Source of the DNA: Phycisphaerales bacterium
GTDB taxonomy: Bacteria; Planctomycetota; Phycisphaerae; Tepidisphaerales; Tepidisphaeraceae
NCBI GenBank assembly: GCA_028288775.1
Contig: JAQGHP010000069.1
Coordinates: 1-12,884, forward strand
Reading direction: 5' to 3'
DNA length: 12,884 nucleotides
A program made the position numbers and the translations under genes. Shown here piece by piece: positions 6,523-12,884 of the stretch (within the stretch, counting starts at the first letter, position 1; each line of letters begins with the position of its first letter). The notes beneath the pieces are model-generated. The model was not told the DNA's origin, did not search any database, and saw nothing but the letters and a program-made list of their open reading frames with translations.

Positions 6523-6560
6523 GGGCGCAAAGGGCGTGCCGAACGGGATTGGTTGCGCCC
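6523..6560. repeat. Inverted repeat after the histidine kinase gene
   Basis: GGGCGCAA (6523-6530) and TTGCGCCC (6553-6560) form an 8-bp stem with a 22-base loop, 68 bp past the kinase stop in the direction of its transcription. There is no T-tract, so a terminator role is only possible. The rest of the 259-bp spacer to the DUF1080 start shows no other structure. Confidence 0.3.
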
Positions 6561-6628
6561 CGCAAAACTATTTGCGTCCCGTTTTATCTCCACGCGCTTC
6601 CACGAACTGTCGTCGCGGATTGCCGCCG

Positions 6629-7789
6629 TTATGAAGGCGACGCCGCAGTGGCGGCGAGTAGCGGTATTTCCACGGTAAACGACGCGCCGCGGCCTGTTCC
6701 CATACTTGCGGCCGAGATCGTCCCGCCGTGACGTTCGACTATGTCCTTTGCAATTGAAAGGCCCAGCCCCAAGCCGCCGTGCCTGCGGGTGAGCGTCATG
6801 TCGCCTTGGGAAAAGCGGTCGAACACCCGGGGCAGATACTCCGGGCTGATCCCTTCGCCGTTGTCGGTCACGGCGAATCGGACTTTGCCCCCGTCGCATG
6901 CCAGGCCGACTTCAACACGGCCCCCGGCGGGAGTGAACTTCAGGGCGTTGGTCACGAGGTTGGAGACCACCTGCGCGAGCCGCGCCGGGTCGCCCAGGAC
7001 CATGGCGCACGGGGCGGACGATAGTTCGAGGGCGATGTCATGCGAGCGGGCGCCGGGCCGCGCGACTTCGACCGCCGACCGCACCACCGTCGCCAGATCG
7101 ATCGGCCGCTTCTCCAACCGCATCCTGCCGGCCACGATGCTGGAGGTGTCCAGCAGGTCCTCGACGATTTGCCTCTGGTCTTCGGCACACTCGATGATTT
7201 TGTCCAGGGCCGCCCGCCTTCTGTCCTCAGTGAGAGTGCCGGATTTGAGCAGTTTGGACCAGAGCATTACCCCCCCGAGCGGGGTGCGCAGCTCGTGGGA
7301 GACGGTCGCCAGGAACTCGTCTTTGGCGCGATTCGCCGCCTCGGCGCGTTCCTTCTGGGCATCGGCGCGGATTTGCGCACTGCGGAGGCTGCCCCCCAGC
7401 ACGCTAATGAGCGCCCCTTCGGCCAGGAACTGAAAGAGACGCATGCAATCGGACGAGGAACGGATGGAGAAGTCATTCACCGGCGAAAGGAAGAAATAGT
7501 CGCTGACAAATGCGGAGGCGACGGTGGCGAGCAGCCCCGACGCCAGCCCGCCGTACCATGCGGCGAACATGACTGCCGCGAAAAAGCCCAGCGCCGCCTC
7601 GTCCTCCCGGGCCAGCGGCCGAAGCGCGAGCTTGATCCCCGTGGCCACCGCCACCCCGGCCAGGGCCACAATGAACCGATAAGGCCTGGGACCCCACGAC
7701 ATTCGCGGCCATAGGCGACGGGAAACGGACCCGGCCGCCTCCGGCGCTCCAACTTGCTCATGCACCCAACTCAGCGACGTGATTTCCAT
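6629..7789 (-). CDS. Membrane sensor histidine kinase with DUF4118-like four-helix sensor
   Basis: This is a 386-residue sensor kinase. The N-terminal half has membrane segments near residues 37-58, 66-82, 83-99 and 117-135 in the DUF4118 (KdpD-type) layout, including DYFFLSPVNDFSI (97-109). A short linker coil follows, then HisKA with H-box SHELRTP (His165), and HATPase_c with N-box NLVTNALKFTP (277-287), G1 DNGEGI (309-314), F-box FDRFSQGD (323-330) and G2 GGLGLGLSI (338-346). All key residues look intact. It lacks the KdpD and Usp domains of true KdpD and has no receiver domain. ATG at 7789 is chosen because GGGAG lies 7 bases upstream; the frame is open to 8116 but that extension (near-random, Arg/Ser rich) overlaps a remnant in another frame. 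ATG 7702 is the alternative. No response regulator lies beside it, so the kinase appears orphan. Confidence 0.92.
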   Translation of the reverse strand: MEITSLSWVHEQVGAPEAAGSVSRRLWPRMSWGPRPYRFIVALAGVAVATGIKLALRPLAREDEAALGFFAAVMFAAWYGGLASGLLATVASAFVSDYFFLSPVNDFSIRSSSDCMRLFQFLAEGALISVLGGSLRSAQIRADAQKERAEAANRAKDEFLATVSHELRTPLGGVMLWSKLLKSGTLTEDRRRAALDKIIECAEDQRQIVEDLLDTSSIVAGRMRLEKRPIDLATVVRSAVEVARPGARSHDIALELSSAPCAMVLGDPARLAQVVSNLVTNALKFTPAGGRVEVGLACDGGKVRFAVTDNGEGISPEYLPRVFDRFSQGDMTLTRRHGGLGLGLSIAKDIVERHGGTISAASMGTGRGASFTVEIPLLAATAASPS

Positions 7790-7796
7790 GGGGCAG

Positions 7797-7801
7797 CTCC
7801 C
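7797..7801 (-). promoter_or_regulatory. Shine-Dalgarno supporting the histidine kinase start
   Basis: On the minus strand GGGAG lies 7 bases before the ATG at 7789. The alternative ATG at 7702 has no such site. Confidence 0.55.
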
Positions 7802-7913
7802 ATCCCCCGCGCCTTCCGTTATCGTACACCTGCCTGAAGAAAGAAGTGATGTAGAAATAATCGAAATATCCATAGCTATCAAATCGATGGGGCCGCCCCC
7901 GCTTTCCGGGCAA

Positions 7914-7943
7914 GTAGCAGCGGATATCGTAGCAGCGGATACC
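7914..7943. repeat. 15-bp tandem duplication
   Basis: GTAGCAGCGGATATC (7914-7928) is followed directly by GTAGCAGCGGATACC (7929-7943), identical at 14 of 15 positions. On the minus strand it doubles the codons for IRCYD-like residues in the coding remnant. It is in frame (15 bp) and looks like a recent slippage event. Confidence 0.85.
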
Positions 7944-8141
7944 GGCCGTCGGTAGATCCGGCCCCGCGAAGGCGCCCGTCGTGGCGTCGATCTGATGAAT
8001 GCCGCCGTTGAGCACCCACAATCGATTCGAGTTTCCGAATTGCAACTCAGCCGGGTTACCCCCAGGCGAGGTGAGGGGCGAGAGCGTGGTAAGCGTGCTG
8101 GTGTTCGGCCGTGCAATGAAGCTGGACCGGAGTTCGCGACG

Positions 8142-8216
8142 GGGAGGGAAACGGGGACGGGGGAGGGAAACGGGGACGCAGCTAATTAAAAACGAACTGC
8201 GTCCCCGTTTCCCTCC
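8142..8216. repeat. GGGAAACGGGGACG inverted-repeat element
   Basis: A perfect 20-bp inverted repeat (8162-8181 with 8197-8216) encloses a 15-base A/T-rich loop containing TAATTAAAAA. Its left arm is preceded by an extra direct copy: the 18 bp at 8142-8159 equal those at 8161-8178. The right arm is followed by degenerate copies (CCGTTTCCGTTTCCC). It abuts the coding remnant and may mark where that gene was cut. It resembles a small palindromic mobile remnant or a REP-type hairpin; no transposase is near. Confidence 0.8.
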
Positions 8217-8265
8217 GTTTCCGTTTCCCTTCCTGGCCAGTTGGACTTGGGACTAAGCAGCCTGT

Positions 8266-8529
8266 CTATCCCCGGCCCGATCGGAACAACACAGCGCTCG
8301 AAAGAACGAAAACGAAGCAGGCCGCGAGAAACAAGAGTGCCCTTTTTCGTGATCGGCGTCCTTCGGGCGTCAGCAGAGAGGGATGCAGCAAAATGTTGTA
8401 AGGTGCTCCCCGTCGGCGGGACAGCGTAACCCCGGGTCGGCGCTGGGCGATGCACAGACCGATGGACGCGACGTAGCCGCACCATGAGAGCACCGCTGCA
8501 AATACACACAATCCCGTGAGGACCCTCAT
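8266..8529 (-). CDS. Small two-helix membrane protein
   Basis: This 87-residue protein has two hydrophobic helices, about residues 5-27 (LCVFAAVLSWCGYVASIGLCI) and 64-83 (ALLFLAACFVFVLSSAVL), joined by a basic loop with the segment APYNILLHPSLLTPEGRRSR. The 'N-x-L-x-HP-x-LLTPEG-x-x-x-R' loop suggests a conserved family, but no name is recognised. The ATG at 8529 has GAGGT 6 bases upstream that overlaps the stop of the preceding gene; the stop-to-start gap is 4 bp, so the two genes are surely cotranscribed and probably translationally coupled. The frame is open much further upstream (to 8772), but that part is antisense-like shadow of the zinc-ribbon gene. Function is unknown; an inner-membrane partner of the upstream protein is inferred. 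Confidence 0.7.
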   Translation of the reverse strand: MRVLTGLCVFAAVLSWCGYVASIGLCIAQRRPGVTLSRRRGAPYNILLHPSLLTPEGRRSRKRALLFLAACFVFVLSSAVLFRSGRG

Positions 8530-8533
8530 ATCT

Positions 8534-9076
8534 TTACCTCGCCGGAATTGCACCGCATTCCGGGCACCTCTCCGGCGTGGCGCGGAGGTCGTAGCCGCAT
8601 GCGGGGCAGAGGCCGGCCCTCGTGGCCCGCCGGCGGCGAGATGAATTCCGAAGCCACGCACAAGGCAGAATCGCCGTGACTCCGGCCGCCGCGGCATGGG
8701 GAATTGATGCCCACGAGTCGCCGCCATCGCGATGAAAATAGAAGCCATGCCACTCGCCCGGCCAGCGATCATCGGGCTGCCCGAGGAGCGGAGCGGACTG
8801 AATTTCGTTTACGGGCGCTCCGCAAGGATTTTCCATCAGCCACCACCCGGCGTCCTTCCCGACCGCAGTTTCCGAATAGTGCCGCAGCGCGATCCGTCCG
8901 TGGACTGATTCTCCATAAACGAAGTAGCGCCAAACCCCGAGCGGCTGCGCTGTCGCCCTGCGATCCCCGAACGAAAATGAATCCGCCCACCAATGGCTCC
9001 GTACCCAAAGCCCGCACGTCGCCACGCACAACACCAGTGATAGCGCGGAGAGGAACGTGAAGTCGCGGCGGCGCAT
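8534..9076 (-). CDS. Membrane protein with C-terminal zinc ribbon, planctomycete-type family
   Basis: This 180-residue protein has an N-terminal membrane anchor (FLSALSLVLCVATCGLWV, residues 8-25), an extracytoplasmic middle of about 100 residues rich in Trp, Tyr and Gly, a second helix (IPHAAAAGVTAILPCAWL, 125-142), an Arg-rich stretch (RRRR) and a cytoplasmic zinc ribbon with Cys157, Cys160, Cys171 and Cys174 in CPACGYDLRATPERCPECG. Proteins that begin with LSALSLVLC..T..LWVRS and end with this ribbon are, from family knowledge, numerous in planctomycetes and almost unknown elsewhere; none has a known function. Charge placement predicts both termini inside. The start at 9076 has no Shine-Dalgarno. 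It leads a two-gene unit with the 87-residue protein and diverges from the glycoside-hydrolase-like gene. Confidence 0.88.
   Translation of the reverse strand: MRRRDFTFLSALSLVLCVATCGLWVRSHWWADSFSFGDRRATAQPLGVWRYFVYGESVHGRIALRHYSETAVGKDAGWWLMENPCGAPVNEIQSAPLLGQPDDRWPGEWHGFYFHRDGGDSWASIPHAAAAGVTAILPCAWLRNSSRRRRATRAGLCPACGYDLRATPERCPECGAIPAR
8536..8540 (-). promoter_or_regulatory. Shine-Dalgarno deciding the start of the 87-residue protein
   Basis: On the minus strand GAGGT lies 6 bases before the ATG at 8529 and overlaps the TAA stop of the zinc-ribbon gene. It chooses this short start over the longer open frame. Confidence 0.7.
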
Positions 9077-9167
9077 GGGGGGATGATACCCGAGGCCGCA
9101 GTTTTGTGCGGCGGACGCGGTAGGATGCCGAGGTGCGCGACATATAAGGCTCCCTTCAGAGCGCGGT

Positions 9168-9194
9168 CCTACTCTTACTCTTAATCCTACTCTT
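9168..9194. repeat. Short direct repeat TCCTACTCTT
   Basis: TCCTACTCTT occurs at 9168-9177 and again at 9185-9194, with ACTCTTAA between, just upstream of the glycoside-hydrolase-like gene. It is in the 137-bp gap holding the divergent promoters. It could be slippage DNA or a regulatory site; nothing further supports either. Confidence 0.4.
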
Positions 9195-9213
9195 TAGCGG
9201 TTACAGTGCGTCC

Positions 9214-11466
9214 ATGATGCTCCTTCGAACTTGGATGATCGGTTTCTTACTGGCCCTGCTATTGGCCGCGGGTGGGATGGCGCGCGGGGCGGCGGAAATT
9301 CCTGTAGCCAGCCCTGATGCCCTTGCGGCCGCGGGGGGCGACTGGCTGGTCAGCTCGGTCGCTTGCAAGGCTGGGGCGTATCGGGATGCGCAGGGGCAGC
9401 ACGTCATTCTGACAAATGGCCTTGTCCGCCGCACGTGGCGCGTCACGCCGGGCGCGGCGACGGTGGGGTTGGAGGACCTCATGACCGGCACGTCGCTACT
9501 CCGCGGGGTGAAGCCGGAAGCGCGGCTGGAGATCGATGGACATGTCTATGACGTCGGCGGGCTGGTGGGGCAAAATGACTATGCGTACCTGACGCGCAAG
9601 GCTGAAGAGCGACTCGCCGCCAATCCCGCGGCCATGAAGCTGGTCGGCTGGGAGACGGGCAAGACGCAGGAGCGACTGGCGTGGAAGCGCGTGCGGCATC
9701 ACGATAGCGCGCTGCCCTGGCCGCCGCCGGGCGTTTCTTTGCGGCTGGATTTTGGGCCGGGGGATGCCCCCGCGCGAAGTCCTGCCATGCCATCGGGGCT
9801 GCGCGTCAGCGTGCATTATGAGATGTATGACGGCATCCCACTAATGGCCAAATGGGTGGAAGTCCGCAACGGCGGAGAGAAGGACGTGCGGCTCAATACC
9901 TTCACCGTCGAAATTCTCGCGGCGGTGGAGGCCGAATCGGCGGTCGATGCGCGCGAACGCTGGGAATACCCGGCGCTGCACGTCGAGAGCGACTACGAAT
10001 TCCGCGGCATGGACCCGGCCACCGCCGACCGGACGACCCATTGGCTGTCCGACCCGCAGTACGGCACGCAGGTGAATTACGAGGGCAAGACGCCGTGCCT
10101 TTTGGAATCGCGCCCGCCGATCGGGCCGGACGCGATCATCGCGCCCGGGCAGACGTTCACGACGTTCCGCACGTTCGAGCTGGTGCAGGACGGGACCGAC
10201 CGCGAGCGCCGGGGATTAGCCGTGCGGCGGATGTACCGGACGCTTGCGCCGTGGGTCACGGAAAACCCGATCATGATGCATCTGACTTCCACCGACCCAG
10301 CTACCGTCCGCCGGGCGGTCGATCAGTGCAAGGAGGTAGGCTTTGAGATGCTGATCCTCTCCTTCGGCAGCGGGCTGAATCTGGAGAGCGACGAGGCGGC
10401 GTACATCGCCCATTTCAAGGAACTGGCCGATTACGCGCGTGAGCGGGGCATCGAGATGGGCGGGTATTCGCTGCTGGCCAGCCGACGCGTGAGCGACGCG
10501 GACGACGCCATTAACCCCAAGACTGGCAAGCCCGGCGGCGCGATCTTCGGCGACTCCCCCTGCCTGGGCAGCGCGTGGGGCCAAAGCTACTTCAAGCGGA
10601 TCGACGGGTTCCTGCACGGCGCGGGCTTCGCGCTACTCGAACACGATGGCTCGTATCCGGGCGACGTGTGCGCTTCCACCAGGCACCCCGGCCATCGGGG
10701 GCTGGAGGATTCGCAGTGGACGCAGTGGAAGCAGATCACGGACTTTTACGCGCGCTGCCGAGCGGATGGCATCTACCTGAACGTGCCGGATTTCTACTTC
10801 CTGTGCGGATCCAACAAGGTTGCCATGGGCTATCGCGAATCGAACTGGAGCCTGCCGCGGGAAGAGCAGCTTATCCATGCCCGGCAGAACATGTTCGACG
10901 GGACGTGGGAAAAAACGCCGAGCATGGGATGGATGTTCGTGCCGCTGGTGCAATATCAGGGCGGCGGCGCGGCCGCGACGATCGAGCCGCTGTCGGAACA
11001 TCTCGACGCGTACGAGGCGCACCTGGCCAACTGCTTTGGCTTCGGCGTGCAGGCGTGCTACCGCGGCCCGCGCCTCTACGACACGGAAAAGACAAGGGAC
11101 GCGGTGAAGAGTTGGGTGGATTTCTTCAAAGCCCATCGCGACATTTTGGAGTCGGACGTGATCCACCTCCGCCGACCGGATGGGCGAAATTGGGACGGCG
11201 TTCTCCACGTCAACCCGCGGTTGAAGGAGCGCGGGCTGGCGATGATTTATAATCCGCTGGCTGAGGCGATGGACGTGACGATCGAGCTTCCGCTGTATTA
11301 CACAGGATTGACCGGAACCGCCGCGGTGGCCGAACGCGGCGTGGACCCAAAGCGTTGTCCGCTCGACCGGGCGGGGAAGGTCAAGTTGCCGGTGCATCTG
11401 GAAGCGGGCGGCCGCACATGGTTCGTGATCACGGCGGCGGGCGAAGTGAAGGAGGCGGCCCAGTGA
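9214..11466 (+). CDS. Secreted glycoside-hydrolase-like protein, alpha-galactosidase (GH-D/GH36-like) fold suspected
   Basis: This 750-residue protein has a signal peptide (WMIGFLLALLLAAGGMARG, residues 7-25). Residues about 45-340 look like an N-terminal beta-sandwich (strands such as HYEMYDGIPLMAKWVEVRNG at 201-220, typical of the sugar-binding domain of large glycosidases). From about 350 a barrel-like region follows: DPATVRRAVDQCKEVGFEML (361-380), ADYARERGIEMGGYSLLAS (405-423), FALLEHDGSYPGD (472-484) and GIYLNVPDFYF (519-529). A C-terminal beta domain follows from about 660. Asp478 and Asp526 are candidate catalytic residues by position at strand ends; this is inference. The overall order fits clan GH-D alpha-galactosidases, but the classic K-x-D nucleophile motif is not seen, so substrate is open. 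ATG 9214 or 9217 could start. The SAM methyltransferase follows 106 bp later on the same strand. Confidence 0.65.
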   Translation: MMLLRTWMIGFLLALLLAAGGMARGAAEIPVASPDALAAAGGDWLVSSVACKAGAYRDAQGQHVILTNGLVRRTWRVTPGAATVGLEDLMTGTSLLRGVKPEARLEIDGHVYDVGGLVGQNDYAYLTRKAEERLAANPAAMKLVGWETGKTQERLAWKRVRHHDSALPWPPPGVSLRLDFGPGDAPARSPAMPSGLRVSVHYEMYDGIPLMAKWVEVRNGGEKDVRLNTFTVEILAAVEAESAVDARERWEYPALHVESDYEFRGMDPATADRTTHWLSDPQYGTQVNYEGKTPCLLESRPPIGPDAIIAPGQTFTTFRTFELVQDGTDRERRGLAVRRMYRTLAPWVTENPIMMHLTSTDPATVRRAVDQCKEVGFEMLILSFGSGLNLESDEAAYIAHFKELADYARERGIEMGGYSLLASRRVSDADDAINPKTGKPGGAIFGDSPCLGSAWGQSYFKRIDGFLHGAGFALLEHDGSYPGDVCASTRHPGHRGLEDSQWTQWKQITDFYARCRADGIYLNVPDFYFLCGSNKVAMGYRESNWSLPREEQLIHARQNMFDGTWEKTPSMGWMFVPLVQYQGGGAAATIEPLSEHLDAYEAHLANCFGFGVQACYRGPRLYDTEKTRDAVKSWVDFFKAHRDILESDVIHLRRPDGRNWDGVLHVNPRLKERGLAMIYNPLAEAMDVTIELPLYYTGLTGTAAVAERGVDPKRCPLDRAGKVKLPVHLEAGGRTWFVITAAGEVKEAAQ

Positions 11467-11559
11467 GAGGGCATCGTGAAAGTAGGCGTTGCGGGGCCGC
11501 GCCGCGGTTGGTAGTGTTTCGTCTGTTGGTATTGAAACCAACTGGGCGCTGTTTACCCA

Positions 11560-11565
11560 GAGAGG
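11560..11565 (+). promoter_or_regulatory. Shine-Dalgarno deciding the methyltransferase start
   Basis: GAGAGG lies 7 bases before the ATG at 11573 and supports it against the 28-codon upstream extension from 11489. Confidence 0.65.
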
Positions 11566-11572
11566 CGTTGGC

Positions 11573-12361
11573 ATGTCTCAATATTGGCGGCTGAAAGTCA
11601 CGAAATACAAAGGCCTTTCCGCCCGCTGCGCGCCGGGCACGCATGAAGCGGTGGTCGATACGATCGCCCGCCACAATGTCCCCCGCGGCAAGCTGCTCGA
11701 CCTGGCGGCGGGAACGGGGGCGTTGCTCGCACGCCTGCAAGACTCCGGGTTTAAGGACGTGCGGGCGGTTGAGTTGGACGTGGATTCATTTCATCTGCCG
11801 GGCGTGAAGCCGCTGTCGGTCGATTTGAACACCGATTTTTCCCGGACGTTTGACGGGCAGTTCGACGTGGTCACGGCGGTGGAGATCATTGAGCACCTGG
11901 ACAGCCCGAGGCACTTTCTCCGGCAGATCTGGCAACTGCTCTCGCCCGGCGGGTACCTGATGGTCTCGACTCCCAACATTGGGCATTGGGTGGGGAGATT
12001 GCGGTTCGCCGCTCAGGGCGAGCTGCGCTATTTTCGCGAGGGCGATTACCACCACCAGCGGCACATCTCGCCAATCAACCACACGCACATGCGGCTGATG
12101 CTGCGGGAAATCGGATTTGATCTGATCGATTACCGCACCGCCGGGTCATTTTATGGGCCGTTGAAAAGGATTGTTACTGCGCCGGTGACCGGGTTTTTCA
12201 GGGCGCTTCAGGGGCCGCATACGACGGGTGACGTGAACATTTACCTGGCGCGCAAGTCGCAGCCGGACGATTCGTCGGCGGGGCGAAGCTCGACCGTGTA
12301 CGTACACCGGCACGATCGCACCCCGAAGGAACCCGTCGCGGAAGCGGCATCGGCGCGTTGA
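11573..12361 (+). CDS. Class I SAM-dependent methyltransferase (Methyltransf_23 / UbiG-like)
   Basis: This 262-residue protein has a Rossmann methyltransferase domain. Motif I is LLDLAAGTGALLARL (residues 41-55); the acidic end of strand 2 is VELD (66-69, Glu67); motif II is FDVVTAVEIIEHLDSP (97-112), including the EIIEHL seen in UbiG-like enzymes; and LSPGGYLMVSTPN (123-135) is motif III. The segment YFREGDYHHQRHISPI (153-168) is typical of the Methyltransf_23 group that acts on lipid or sugar acceptors; the acceptor here is unknown. No signal peptide, so cytoplasmic. After about residue 228 the tail is low-complexity and probably disordered. ATG at 11573 is chosen for its Shine-Dalgarno and because the domain begins shortly after; the frame is open from 11489. 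It lies 106 bp after the glycoside-hydrolase-like gene and may be cotranscribed. Confidence 0.9.
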   Translation: MSQYWRLKVTKYKGLSARCAPGTHEAVVDTIARHNVPRGKLLDLAAGTGALLARLQDSGFKDVRAVELDVDSFHLPGVKPLSVDLNTDFSRTFDGQFDVVTAVEIIEHLDSPRHFLRQIWQLLSPGGYLMVSTPNIGHWVGRLRFAAQGELRYFREGDYHHQRHISPINHTHMRLMLREIGFDLIDYRTAGSFYGPLKRIVTAPVTGFFRALQGPHTTGDVNIYLARKSQPDDSSAGRSSTVYVHRHDRTPKEPVAEAASAR

Positions 12362-12379
12362 GTGGCAGTTTCGGACGCT

Positions 12380-12494
12380 CAACCGTGACACGGGCGTCCC
12401 GCCCGTGCTAGCCGGATGTCGGTGTAAACGCCTGTGTTCTAAATTATCGACTCCGCAAGCGTCAAGCATGGGCGGGACGCCCATGTCACGGTTG
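12380..12494. repeat. Double-hairpin repeat type A, second element (REPIN-like)
   Basis: Inverted arms 12380-12409 and 12465-12494 match at 28 of 30 positions and enclose 55 bp. Each arm has a perfect 8-bp hairpin with loop TCC or GGA: CACGGGCG/CGCCCGTG (12389-12396 with 12400-12407) and CATGGGCG/CGCCCATG (12467-12474 with 12478-12485). The only two differences between arms pair with each other inside the small stem: C-G in one, T-A in the other. The element lies 18 bp after the methyltransferase stop and 31 bp before the stop of the convergent gene. Confidence 0.85.
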
Positions 12495-12525
12495 AAATTC
12501 TTAAATTACTTCTGGGTGCCTCTTA

Positions 12526-12884
12526 CTATTTCTTGTCATTGCCATCCATCGTGATAGGGGCACGTTCGTCTAGCTTGGTGCGGCTGCCGTGTTCCTTGAG
12601 GTCGTCGGGGGCTATCTGGTTGGCGCGGACGAAGGGCTTGTTCGTCGGGGTTCCCTTGAGGACGCGGTAATTGTCCTCGACGCGGATGTCCTTGAGGTTC
12701 GGGCCTTCCACGTGGACGGGAACATCCTTGCCTTCGGAATCGACCCGGTTGTAGCGGACGAGGACATCGGAGGAGCCTTCGTTGATCTGGAACCATGCGC
12801 CGTCCATCAGGCGGTTGGCCTCGAGGACGACGTGGGCGACATGGCCCTTCAGCAATTCGATGGGAGTCATCGCGCGGTGGTCGC
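12526..12884 (-). CDS. C-terminal part of a probable parallel beta-helix protein, truncated by the window edge
   Basis: The frame is open on the minus strand from the right edge to a TAG at 12526, giving at least 118 residues. An internal ATG at 12870 exists, but the frame continues beyond it (reading DHRA before the Met), so the true start probably lies outside. The visible part has short repeated strand-turn units: VVLEANRLMDGAWFQI, SSDVLVRYNRV and LKDIRVEDNYRV, where N-x-V/L and EDN-type turns recur at roughly 22-25 residue steps, as in right-handed parallel beta-helix proteins such as pectate-lyase-like or NosD-like folds. The last 40 residues are polar and end DGNDKK. No catalytic site can be seen in this piece. 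Converges with the methyltransferase gene. Confidence 0.6.
   Translation of the reverse strand, partial: DHRAMTPIELLKGHVAHVVLEANRLMDGAWFQINEGSSDVLVRYNRVDSEGKDVPVHVEGPNLKDIRVEDNYRVLKGTPTNKPFVRANQIAPDDLKEHGSRTKLDERAPITMDGNDKK

Larger units (their letters stand above)
7758..8138 (-). pseudogene. Decayed coding remnant, possibly from a secreted beta-propeller-like protein
   Basis: On the minus strand from 8138 the frame reads RPNTSTLTTLSPL, then NPAELQFGNSNRLWVLNGG and IHQIDATTGAFAGPDLPTAG, which looks like real protein with G/C-rich third positions. The 'LWVLNGGIHQIDATTGAF' type of segment recalls repeat units of secreted propeller or PEP-CTERM-type proteins, but no family was recognised. There is no good start: upstream the frame runs into the GGGAAACGGGGACG repeat element, and after 7943 it crosses a 15-bp tandem duplication, then less protein-like sequence, and stops at 7758 inside the kinase start. 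I read it as a gene fragment broken by repeat insertion. A short genuine ORF from TTG 8045 is possible but less likely. Confidence 0.4.
7790..8265. other. Gap with coding remnant and repeat element, upstream of the kinase
   Basis: This 476-bp stretch between the kinase start and the end of the 87-residue protein gene holds the coding remnant (to about 8138), a 15-bp tandem duplication (7914-7943) and an inverted-repeat element (8142-8216). The kinase promoter should lie here, but no clear promoter motif was found. Confidence 0.6.

Noticed and set aside
7790..8116. N-terminal extension of the histidine kinase to 495 residues
   Set aside because: The extension is Arg/Ser-rich, lacks family similarity, overlaps a protein-like remnant in another frame, and a Shine-Dalgarno precedes the ATG at 7789.
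8530..8772. N-terminal extension of the 87-residue membrane protein
   Set aside because: It lies wholly within the zinc-ribbon gene in a different frame, and the ATG at 8529 has a good ribosome-binding site.
10633..11574. 313-residue minus-strand frame opposite the glycoside-hydrolase-like gene
   Set aside because: It mirrors the codon structure of the plus-strand gene and has His/Arg/Pro-rich composition typical of antisense frames.

Overview
This GC-rich window looks like chromosomal DNA of a planctomycete, possibly from the Phycisphaerae side, although no rRNA or core marker gene is present to fix the lineage. The signs are a small membrane protein ending in the zinc ribbon CPACGYDLRATPERCPECG, secreted proteins of the DUF1080 and DUF6807 families, codon third positions rich in G/C, start codons often without a Shine-Dalgarno sequence, and many short dispersed hairpin repeats between genes.

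Layout from left to right: the C-terminal two thirds of an RND/MMPL exporter (+, cut by the left edge); a 618-bp gene-free island packed with nested inverted repeats; an HD-domain dNTPase-like phosphohydrolase (-) divergent from a secreted DUF6807 protein (+); a compact double hairpin; a secreted cupredoxin (+); a 377-bp convergent spacer with a dispersed repeat and a perfect 13-bp hairpin; a secreted DUF1080 protein (-); a membrane histidine kinase with a DUF4118-like sensor (-); a 476-bp stretch with a decayed coding remnant and an inverted-repeat element; a two-gene unit (-) of a zinc-ribbon membrane protein and an 87-residue two-helix membrane protein; a large secreted glycoside-hydrolase-like protein (+) followed by a SAM methyltransferase (+); another double-hairpin repeat; and the C-terminal end of a probable beta-helix protein (-, cut by the right edge).

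The genes do not form one pathway. The secreted DUF6807, DUF1080 and glycoside-hydrolase-like proteins fit the carbohydrate-scavenging style of planctomycetes, but each has its own spacing and orientation and no sugar transporter or regulator ties them together. The histidine kinase has no response regulator beside it. No CRISPR array, transposase, integrase, tRNA or rRNA is visible.

The most unusual signal is in the non-coding DNA. Three unrelated repeat types (at 1851-1966 and 12380-12494; 1975-2056; 4617-4664) share one architecture: two small hairpins in inverted orientation that could also fold on each other. In two of the types the differences between partner hairpins are exactly compensatory, so base pairing in each small stem is kept. 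This matches the known REPIN (paired REP) layout, but no REP-associated transposase lies in the window.
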